Made by a program: the position numbers and the translations under genes. A DNA stretch of 64,000 nucleotides from Symsagittifera roscoffensis (Eukaryota; Xenacoelomorpha; Acoela; Convolutidae), in the NCBI RefSeq assembly GCF_963678635.1, contig NC_087069.1, forward strand, positions 40,602,831 through 40,666,830. The letters run 5' to 3'. Below, piece after piece: positions 56,827 through 64,000 of the stretch (the stretch's first letter is position 1; each line of letters opens with the position of its first letter). The notes beneath the pieces were generated by a model. It worked only from the letters and a program-made list of their open reading frames with translations. It made no database searches and was not told the DNA's origin.

Positions 56827-57417
56827 TCAGAGCTTGTGATCTTTTTGTGGAGTGAATTTGCGCGAAAATAGGAACTGTTTGTGTCGTGTGACCATAAACA
56901 CGAATATCAAAGCTTCTCGTTCTGTTGTGCTGGAGTAGCTGTGTTCAGCTGATGATCGCTTTCTTGAAACGTAGTGCACTGAATGTCCTTCTTGTAAGAG
57001 AAAACGACCAATTGCCTGCTCTGAAGCATCGGTGGTCAAAGTCAGTTTTTTTGTCCAAGGATTAGGGTTGAATGACTGGTTTTGAGCAAAATGTTTTTTG
57101 TTGATTTGAAAGCACTTGTTCTGTTGTTCTGACCGTTCAAAGTGTTGACTCCGTAATGGTTGCAAAGTATTGACTCCGTCTTGGTCGCAAAGCTCGGAAT
57201 AGTTTGCCCGTAGAAGTTTACCATCGGTGAAATGGTTGAAATGTTTTGCTGCGTGCTTGTATCTTGGTGCTCGAAAACCTGTTGATAATTTCATCGTCGG
57301 GATTGATTCTATCAGCGTGAAAACAAAACAAGTGGTTTCGAGTCTGACTTGGTCTAAATAAAGGTGAATTTCTCTTCTCTGAATCCTCCAATGACTGCGG
57401 TAATTTTTATTGCTCAT
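56827..57417 (-). pseudogene. Element D RNase H, unit 1
   Basis: A 196-codon ATG frame. Catalytic Asp in LTLTTDASEQAIGRFLLQ, Glu in SYSSTTEREALIFVF, and PQKDHKL near the end, where Lys replaces the Thr before the third Asp. Preceded by the RT connection region (RSQHFERSEQQNKCFQ). It lacks the end of the domain because of the 155-base deletion. Confidence 0.65.
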
Positions 57418-57658
57418 GTGATGTTCCGTAGACTGGCAGGTCGCCGTGGAATTTAATCACGACTGTGATTCTTTTGTGTGTTCTCGCTGCAGTTTTGAAT
57501 ATTCCGGGAAGGATTCTCCAACTCTTGAGGTAGTCGACACATCTTGAACAGTCCTGTTGAGTGTTGATTGTGCACACTTCTTTTGCTTCATCATCAAATT
57601 CGATTTGATGGTAAGCGTCTGAGAAGTCCTTTATTCTGAACAGAATGCTTGCATGCAA
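57407..57658 (-). pseudogene. Element D reverse transcriptase palm, unit 1
   Basis: ILFRIKDFSDAYHQIEFDDE has the first catalytic Asp followed by the AYHQI motif. The frame then reads LKSWRILPGIFKTAARTH. The YxDD region is distorted (HGDLPVYG), so the polymerase is inactive. Confidence 0.65.
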
Positions 57659-57776
57659 GTTGTGGAAATTGGTTTCTATGTCGGGTAATGGGTAGTGTTA
57701 GTTCATTACTTTGCCCAGAGCTGAACTTCGCTTCGGGTCAAAGTAGGAGGTCATTATTTTCATTTCTCTACCATAC

Positions 57777-58945
57777 GATCGCTTTTGATGTCATTCTGCT
57801 GGATTGTCTATGTGACTACGGTTTTGTCTTCTTCTGGTGTCTCGTCATCTCAGTCAATCTGCTCAGAGCGTCGGCATGTGGGTTTTGATCTCCTGATACA
57901 TAATTCAAGATATAGTCGATTCTCAACGGCGCAAAATCCTATGGGTTTTTTCTAGCTGATTGAATTTTTAGTGTATCTCCATCTAACGCAAAGTGGTACC
58001 GCAGGGGTTTGTGATCTTTTTGTGGAGTGAATTTGCGCGAAAATGGGAACTGTTTGTGTCGTGTGACCATAAACACGAATATCAAAGCTTCTCGTTCTGT
58101 TGTGCTGGAGTAGCTGTGTTCAGCTGATGATCGCTTTCTTGAAACGTAGTGCACTGAATGTCCTTCTTGTAAGAGAAAACGACCAATTGCCTGCTCTGAA
58201 GCATCGGTGGTCAAAGTCAGTTTTTTTGTCCAAGGATTAGGGTTGAATGACTGGTTTTGAGCAAAATGTGTTTTGTTGATTTGAAAGCACTTGTTCTGTT
58301 GTTCTGACCGTTCAAAGTGTTGACTCCGTAATGGTTGCAAAGTATTGACTCCGTCTTGGTCGCAAAGCTCGGAATAGTTTGCCCGTAGAAGTTTACCATC
58401 GGTGAAATGGTTGAAATGTTTTGCTGCGTGCTTGTATCTTGGTGCTCGAAAACCTGTTGATAATTTCATCGTTGGGATTGATTCTATCAGCGTGAAAACA
58501 AAACAAGTGGTTTCGAGTCTGACTTGGTCTAAATAAAGGTGAATTTCTCTTCTCTGAATCCTCCAATGACTGCGGTAATTTTTATTGCTCATGTGATGTT
58601 CCGTAGACTGGCAGGTCGCCGTGGAATTTAATCACGACTGTGATTCTTTTGTGTGTTCTCGCTGCAGTTTTGAATATTCCGGGAAGGATTCTCCAACTCT
58701 TGAGGTAGTCGACACATCTTGAACAGTCCTGTTGAGTGTTGATTGTGCACACTTCTTTTGCTTCATCATCAAATTCGATTTGATGGTAAGCTGTTCATTT
58801 TTTCTGAACAGAATGCTTCCATGCAAGTTTCGAAAATTGGTCTCTATGTCGGGTAATGGGTAGTTTTAGTTCAATACTTTGCCCAGAGCTGAATTTCGGG
58901 TCGGGTCAAAGTAGGAGGTCATCATTTTCTTTTCTCTACCATACG
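57777..58945 (-). repeat. Element D RT-RNase H block, tandem unit 2
   Basis: Carries the complete RNase H frame (57939-58592) and a less intact RT palm (58632-58826, with a short deletion in the FSDAYHQ motif region, reading LFRKNEQLTIKS). Confidence 0.85.
57939..58592 (-). pseudogene. Element D RNase H, unit 2
   Basis: A 217-codon frame, same protein as unit 1 with two or three changes, and extended at the C-terminus to DHKPLRYHFALDGDTLKIQS, which restores the normal end of the domain. The most intact coding segment of element D. Confidence 0.65.
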
Positions 58946-59125
58946 ACTGTTGATGTATTGGTACCCCCTCCGTGCTGCACTGACTCGAGAACTCCCTGTC
59001 TTAGCATGTTCTGTATCCGGGCTGTACTGGCTCGAGAACTCTCTGTCTAACCATGTCCTGTGGTTTTGCATAGCATGTATCGTCTCGTCTTCCGAACCAG
59101 CGGTGTGAGTAAGTTCTGAAAACAT
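58946..59125 (-). pseudogene. Element D reverse transcriptase N-terminal remnant
   Basis: On the minus strand a frame reads ARIQNMLRQGVLES, resembling the L-x-Q-G-[IV]-[IL]-x-[PE] motif at the start of Ty3/gypsy RT. It is short and followed by stops. A 67-codon frame (58922-59125) overlaps in another register. Confidence 0.4.
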
Positions 59126-60690
59126 GTAATACAGAGAAGCTTTACGAAATTTTTCAAGAAAGACGTCGTCAGATTCTCCTGGATTTGAACTGTCGATAGG
59201 AACAATGCTCGTTCAGCAACGAAGACAAGTTTTCTAGGTCTGCAGTAATCTCATACCACAATGTTGATCTCAATGAACATCATCTCGTTGAGGTTGTTTG
59301 GCGGAGACTTCTCACCTTCATGATTGATTGCACTCCTCATTGGCTGAGGAACAAATTGATCCATTGAATGTCTGTGGGATTTGTTCCGTCTACAGCCTTG
59401 TCAATTTCCTTCTCTGAGCATACTCACCCAAGGAGAGCAGACAGCCAAGCCATTGCTTTATGAGACTCGAAAGATCTAATGAAAAGTTAGGGTTTTTCTT
59501 TTCAAGTTTCTCCTTGTTTCGGATCGGTGCAAGGCAACAGATTTGTCATAAAGAAATAAGTGAACTCGATGCTAGTGATAACCTTTCTAAAAATCACCTC
59601 TTATTTTTGCTGTTATCAGAATGTGAAAAGTTTACATAAAAACAAGATGTGATTAGGGAGAAGTTCATTTTATGTTCAATTGTTTCCATTGTGGCTAACT
59701 ATTTGCCTAAAAGTTTCGGCATATAGCTTTGCAGTTATGAATAGGATTGATTAATATTCTGAGAATCTATAATGGATGACACATTATTGGTTAAACTCAG
59801 ATTGTAAAGAGACAGCAATAAATAGAGAAACAATTTTGAACCACGTAAGTTGAATTATTTGTTTTCTGTAAGTTTCATTCAAAATTTTTCGAAGATTTCT
59901 CAGATCATCACATTGACAAAAGATTAGATTCCACTGCTAATTGTTTTGTTCTTGAGTACTTTATGCCATTTGTCGAGATCAGTTATCTTGTGATCAAGTC
60001 TGAGACTGCCTATTGGCGCTCATCTAATTATCTCAATTTTACCCTCAGCAATGATATTACTTTCAATAGCTTTTTTTTGTCTAGCTGTTCCCTCAAATAA
60101 TGTTACTAGAAATGTTTGTGCCTGACAAAAAATCTAACACTGGCGACAAAAATTACATCTTTACTTTCAATGTTACGGTAATTTAAATAAGATATTAAAT
60201 TAAAACTGACTGATGTCTTAAAAGTGCAACTAGTGACGCGAAGTCCACTGGAATTCGTAGAGTAAAGGTTAACTGGTACTTGATTAACACACAAAGGTCA
60301 AGGTTAAAATATACTAAAACACTAAATCACCACATTACCCACTGCACAAATTTTTTTATATCTGTTCCCTATGTAGCCAATATCACACATATACTCCACT
60401 CTCCCCTCACTCCACAAGAGCCAAACGTGGAGTGAGCGTTTTGCACCAATGCAATTTAAAGGGATAATACAAGTTAAACAGGAGATGACCATGTGGTAGT
60501 ATTTACAGGCTACCTACAAGATGAAACAGATATATACAGCGTCTATACAAATGACCAAATGTTATGTACAGTTGGGGTTATGTGACATATAAACAATTTG
60601 AACAGGCTAAACTACGTAACCAACTAACTGACTAAAATGTTTAAAATCGCTAAAATTGAGAATTGGTAAAATTAGTTAAAATTAGTAACC
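59126..60690. other. Unassigned stretch between elements D and E
   Basis: 59126-59480 is less AT-rich and could be the decayed 5' part (gag/protease) of element D, but no motif was recognised. 59480-60690 is AT-rich. A pyrimidine run (ccactctcccctcactcc, about 60400-60418) could be the polypurine tract of minus-strand element E, and the DNA to its left its 3' LTR, but no second LTR copy is in the window to confirm this. Confidence 0.3.
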
Positions 60691-60748
60691 AATGGTAAAA
60701 TCAGTTCTATTGAGTTTTGCGAAAAGAGTTTTTGGAGTTTTAGGAGTT

Positions 60749-61145
60749 TTAAGATGTGGCGTTAAATGTATCATGAAAGCTGTCCGCCTCTTTTCTAGCT
60801 TCTATATCTATGACCGAAGGTTTTTCACTCCCATCATCGTCCTGAATGTATGGTCTGACTTCATCCAATGGAGAGGATAGTACCGCGATCTTTGGTATCA
60901 TAGATGAAGGTGTGGACGAGGAACTTTGCGTAGTTTCCATCACCAGTGTTGGATGGGGGAGTATGTCCTCGAGTGGCGTCAAACAAACCGATGGGCAGTC
61001 TGAGGAAAATGTCGTCTGTAAACTTTTCGAGCCAGAAAAAAGTTATCAGAGGTTCGTCGTCGGAACCCGCGATTTCGATTGTCTCTCCTCCGAGGGCCAT
61101 TTGACCTATGAAGGTCCTGTCTCCATAAAATTTAGGGGAGCTTGA
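60749..61145 (-). pseudogene. Element E distal C-terminal region
   Basis: Two overlapping minus frames (60749-60982, 60861-61100), acidic and Ser/Thr-rich (MTPLEDILPHPTLVMETTQS). By position they correspond to the second half of the extension in element C. No domain recognised. Confidence 0.4.
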
Positions 61146-61641
61146 TTCCTTCTCGGTCGAGATTCATTGCCTTTCGGGATTTTTGTTGTAGGAGTCTCTA
61201 TGGTCCTTTCCGGAGAGTTTTCTATCCTGATTGGGTTGTCACTTGTGTCATTGGAGATGAGATAATCGTCTGAGTGTTGATTATATTCGCTAAGGTACGT
61301 GCGGTCTGATCTAAATCACTGTCAATATTATAAGTCGGAGTATTATATACAATTTCCGAGTCAATACCCAAATAGTCATCGATAACTTTGTCGCGATGGT
61401 CTAAATCTAGCGAAAAATCTAATTCAGAATACGCGAATTTGAACCTTTGAAACTCGGGGTTTGCGTTCTTCTCCTCTTCGTCGCCTTTTCTCTCGTTGGT
61501 TTGTAGCTTGTCGATGCGCCAGTTTCATTCGAGTCCGGTCTCTTCAATGGGGAATTTCTCTTCCGTTTCCCTGCTAAATCATAACTATCATTTATCGAGT
61601 TCGGAAATTATGGAAATTTACTGGGAGCCGAAGGTTGATTT

Positions 61642-61947
61642 TTAAAAAGCTAAATAGGATTTTCTGAGCACATGTCCATTGTCTAGTGTAACCGTATGCG
61701 TTGTATCCGACAGTGGTTTTCCACCAAGGTGTTTAAAGTAAGGTTCGCCTTCCCTTCGGTAAACTGTCTTCCTAAACCAGTTACGTCCTTGGCTAAACGG
61801 GTTGCGTAGTGGAGCTCGCTGAAGGCTTTTGTCAGGTTTGTCAGTTGGGTCGCTCTCGTAGCCCCTCTTGTCTGCCACTGCGTTCTCCAGATAGCCGTCT
61901 TCGAATGTGTCATTTGCTCCCCAGTCTTGAGATCTGTCCCTCGACAT
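61642..61947 (-). pseudogene. Element E C-terminal extension, conserved part
   Basis: ATG frame with EDGYLENAVADKRGYESD, NWFRKTVYRREGEPYF and THTVTLDNGHVLRKSYLAF. The last motif is nearly the same in element C (53325-53385), so this part was under selection in the family. An aromatic/charged fold after the integrase is plausible for targeting, but that is inference. Confidence 0.5.
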
Positions 61948-62154
61948 TTTTGATTTACCTTTATCTAAATTATTCGCGTGTGAATCCAGAGATTTCCAAA
62001 AAGTATTAGGTGATCTATTAAAGTGTTTTGAAAAGGGAGAGCATCCAATGGATGATTGTTTCGTTGAACGAATTTTTTAAAAGATTTTTTCAATTGTCGC
62101 GTTTAAAAATATTTTTGGTTCGTTAAACGACCTTGCCAAGAGTTTTGCTTTAAC

Positions 62155-62560
62155 TGTGTAGATGAGTCGTTCTACGACTCCATTGGATCTGTGATCCCCG
62201 ACTGACATAAAATTAGGTTAATGCTGTTCTTCTCACAGAAGTTTCTAAAATTGTTCGAAATAAAACATGACCGACCCGTGGTCGACTATGATAGACTTCG
62301 GAAATCCATGAAGGTGACAATAATCTGACATAAAAGATAAAATCAAAGAAACTTAAGTGTTATCCACTACCTTTGCTGACGGAAACTTCGAGAAGCGATC
62401 AATGCATAGTAATAGTTATTTTGAGTTGCTCCAATTTTCGTCCAATGGACCCGCAAAGTCTTAGTCTACTTCTTCATTTGGTTCAGATAAGATTGGCAAT
62501 TTCTCAGTATTGCTTCTGCCCAAAATCACTTTTAAATTCTTACACGCCTTGATACACTGG
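62155..62560 (-). pseudogene. Element E integrase core
   Basis: Read on the minus strand: DFAGPLDENWSNSK after a stop (first Asp), LLLCIDRFSKFPSAKVVDNT, PKSIIVDHGSVMF (second Asp) and DHRSNGVVERLI (Glu). All three catalytic residues are present, but stops and a frame change separate them. Confidence 0.65.
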
Positions 62561-62577
62561 ATACAGTTTTTCCCACG

Positions 62578-62847
62578 TTAGTAAATCTCTCTATATAAAT
62601 GTGGCCACCAGATGTTTTCTGCCAGAGGCTTCATTCCAAACTGTCCTGGGTGGGTTTCATGGAGTAGCGACAAGAATGGCGATCTCAGAGCTGCTGGCAC
62701 TATCAGTTTGTTGTCGTTGAATAACAATCCTTCTTTCACGTGAATGTCTCTTTGAAAGGTCTTCAGGTAAGCTCCGAATCTGTCCAATGGTCTGCCTTCT
62801 TCTACTGCCTTCTTCACGTTCTTGAGAATTTTGTCCTCGTCTGTCAT
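62578..62847 (-). pseudogene. Element E integrase zinc-binding domain
   Basis: An ATG-started frame of 89 codons with HVKEGLLFNDNKLIVPAALR, HETHPGQFGMKPLAENIWW and PHLYREIY, the H-x3-H...WWP part of the family zinc finger. It stops just before the CxxC pair (QCIQAC-like in the next frame). Confidence 0.7.
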
Positions 62848-63541
62848 AAGTCTAATTAGCTTGTTTGAGCAATGTTCACTGAAGGATAATGGAGTGTCTG
62901 GTAACTTCAGATCTTCCTTATATTAAGCGAGTGATTTTTTATGAATATCTGACGTTACGTCGTTGTCGAAGTTTAAAGTGATTCCTTTATTTTTCGCCCT
63001 AAGGGAAATTTTTAACGAATTCACAGACGTGAGAATTTTTACAAATAGTTTTTTGCTTTCGGATTTTAGGGACTGGTTATTAGATAAAAGTGACTAAGAA
63101 TGAAAAAATAAGTAAGTTTTCTGTGAAAGGTGGAAGTAATTAAAAATGAATATTGAAAGACTTAATGGTATGCAACCGCTTGTACAGAACTCTGAACGCG
63201 AGTGATTAGAATAACAAATTCTAATTGTGTCGTGGTTGTAGTTAAGAATATTCAAAGAACGATCGTTGGATGTACAGCGGTAATTCTTTCTTTCCGCCAA
63301 TGGGATTATTGTTAACCAAGTTACTAATAGTATTTTTATCCACTGGATTGTACAATTCGTTCTTTGTACAATCATTAGTTTTTCACTCAGTATTTACAGA
63401 GACGTTATCTACAATCTTTTATACGGTTGTCACTACAAATTCGTTATCGTACTGTGAGGTTGGGAGGGCTTTTCCTGAAGGCAATCTCGACGATAAGTCT
63501 TTTCCTGGTATGTGTTTGATATTGAAATTAAATGGTAAATG

Positions 63542-63998
63542 TCAATTTACCCAACGGGTCAGTCTGCTGTGCATGATGCTTTTGTTACTTTGATTGGCGT
63601 TCAAGGCTGATAACAATGCCTTGTGGTCCGTTACGATCTCGAACTTGGCGCCATACAAGTAGTTTTTAAAATGCTCTGTAGCCCGAACCACTCCCAACAA
63701 TTGTAATTCATTTGTAGAATAATTCATTTCATGACTGTTTAAAAATCCAGAAGCGAATGCTATTGTTAACCAATTTTCCCCGTCCTATTGTTCTAAATTG
63801 GCTTCCAGACCGCTGTGCGAAGCGTCTGTTTTTAATCTTGATAACCTTTTTTTTAATCGAAATGATTGTTCTTTGAAATGTTAACGATCTGTTTCTTTAT
63901 TTCTTCGAAAGCCTTCGCGTGATTTTTGTTCCAATGGTAGACTGATTTTTTTTTAACTAAAAGTGGTCGTAGCGGAGAACTTAGGGTTGACATGTTCG
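63542..63998 (-). pseudogene. Element E RNase H
   Basis: MNYSTNELQLLGVVRATEHF (catalytic Glu) and KFEIVTDHKALLSALNANQS (third Asp, intact unlike in element C). Upstream, at about 63800, RLKTDASHSGLEANLEQ-type sequence gives the first Asp in a neighbouring frame. RNase H is less damaged here than in the related element C. Confidence 0.65.
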
Positions 63999-64000
63999 GG

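Larger units (their letters stand above)
56741..57776 (-). repeat. Element D RT-RNase H block, tandem unit 1
   Basis: Direct tandem copy of 57777-58945; the junction reads taccatacgatcgcttttg. About 155 bases present in the other unit are missing at 56827. Confidence 0.85.
55319..59125 (-). mobile_element. Ty3/gypsy-like retroelement D, rearranged, minus strand
   Basis: Reading leftwards: RT (58960-58600), RNase H (58592-57939), then RT and RNase H again (57720-56827), integrase zinc finger (56654-56448), integrase core (56340-55957), C-terminal region (55940-55590) and a second piece of integrase core (55524-55319). The RNase H type (TDASEQAIGRFLLQEG) differs from that of A, C and E, so it is another lineage. 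No LTR, gag or primer site was recognised. All parts are broken. Confidence 0.75.
60691..64000 (-). mobile_element. Ty3/gypsy-like retroelement E, same family as C, cut by right edge
   Basis: Minus strand order from the right edge: RT end, RNase H (63727-63542), integrase zinc finger (62847-62578), integrase core (62560-62155), then the family-specific C-terminal extension (61947-60750). The RNase H (NYSTNELQLLGVVRATEHFK), the zinc finger (LLHETHPGQFGMKPLAENIW) and the extension are close to element C. Gag, protease, most of RT and the 5' LTR lie outside the window. Confidence 0.8.

Overview
The window is AT-rich, gene-poor metazoan DNA. The two host genes recognised are a syndecan terminal exon (8476-8804) and a secreted PAN/apple plus C-type lectin-like protein split by a very long intron (first exon near 18.3 kb and again near 21.6 kb, last exon 43406-44151). 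Splice sites are ordinary GT-AG. The syndecan tail ends EIYA rather than the usual EFYA, which suggests a fast-evolving invertebrate; the species cannot be named from sequence alone. Everything is read by eye, so identities and homology limits are approximate.

Layout. 1-8475: AT-rich, probably intronic DNA upstream of the syndecan exon, with a few weak exon candidates, a tRNA-like/SINE head and a short dispersed repeat. 8476-9020: syndecan last exon and poly(A) signal. 9.0-12.6 kb: sparse, with one copy of a 0.5-kb repeat whose inverted partner lies at 29.5 kb. 12647-16148: a nearly perfect 1188-bp segment present twice, each copy carrying a TATA box, an ATG and a GTAAGT donor. 17.4-22.9 kb: a second, longer duplication containing the first exon of the PAN/lectin gene; one copy is interrupted by a terminal-inverted-repeat element whose empty site is kept in the other copy, and by a 200-base assembly gap.

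22.9-43.4 kb reads as the intron of the PAN/lectin gene filled with mobile DNA: a minus-strand Ty3/gypsy-like element (A), a decayed LINE reverse transcriptase, a microsatellite, a cluster of GGAATCC-type repeats, and a plus-strand Ty3/gypsy-like element (B) whose internal region occurs as two tandem copies of about 4.3 kb plus a third fragment. 43.4-48.3 kb: the lectin exon, a hAT-type MITE with an exact 8-bp target duplication, and the second copy of the inverted-repeat element. 48329-54882: element C, the only one with both LTRs clearly matched. 55.3-59.1 kb: minus-strand element D with internal duplications. 60.7 kb to the right edge: minus-strand element E, same family as C, running out of the window.

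All retroelements are broken by stops and frameshifts or have altered catalytic residues, so none looks autonomous. Two features stand out: the gag start codon of B and C is formed by the last base of the LTR plus the first two bases of a tRNA-Ser-type primer-binding site, and the PAN/lectin gene has two candidate first exons but one visible last exon.
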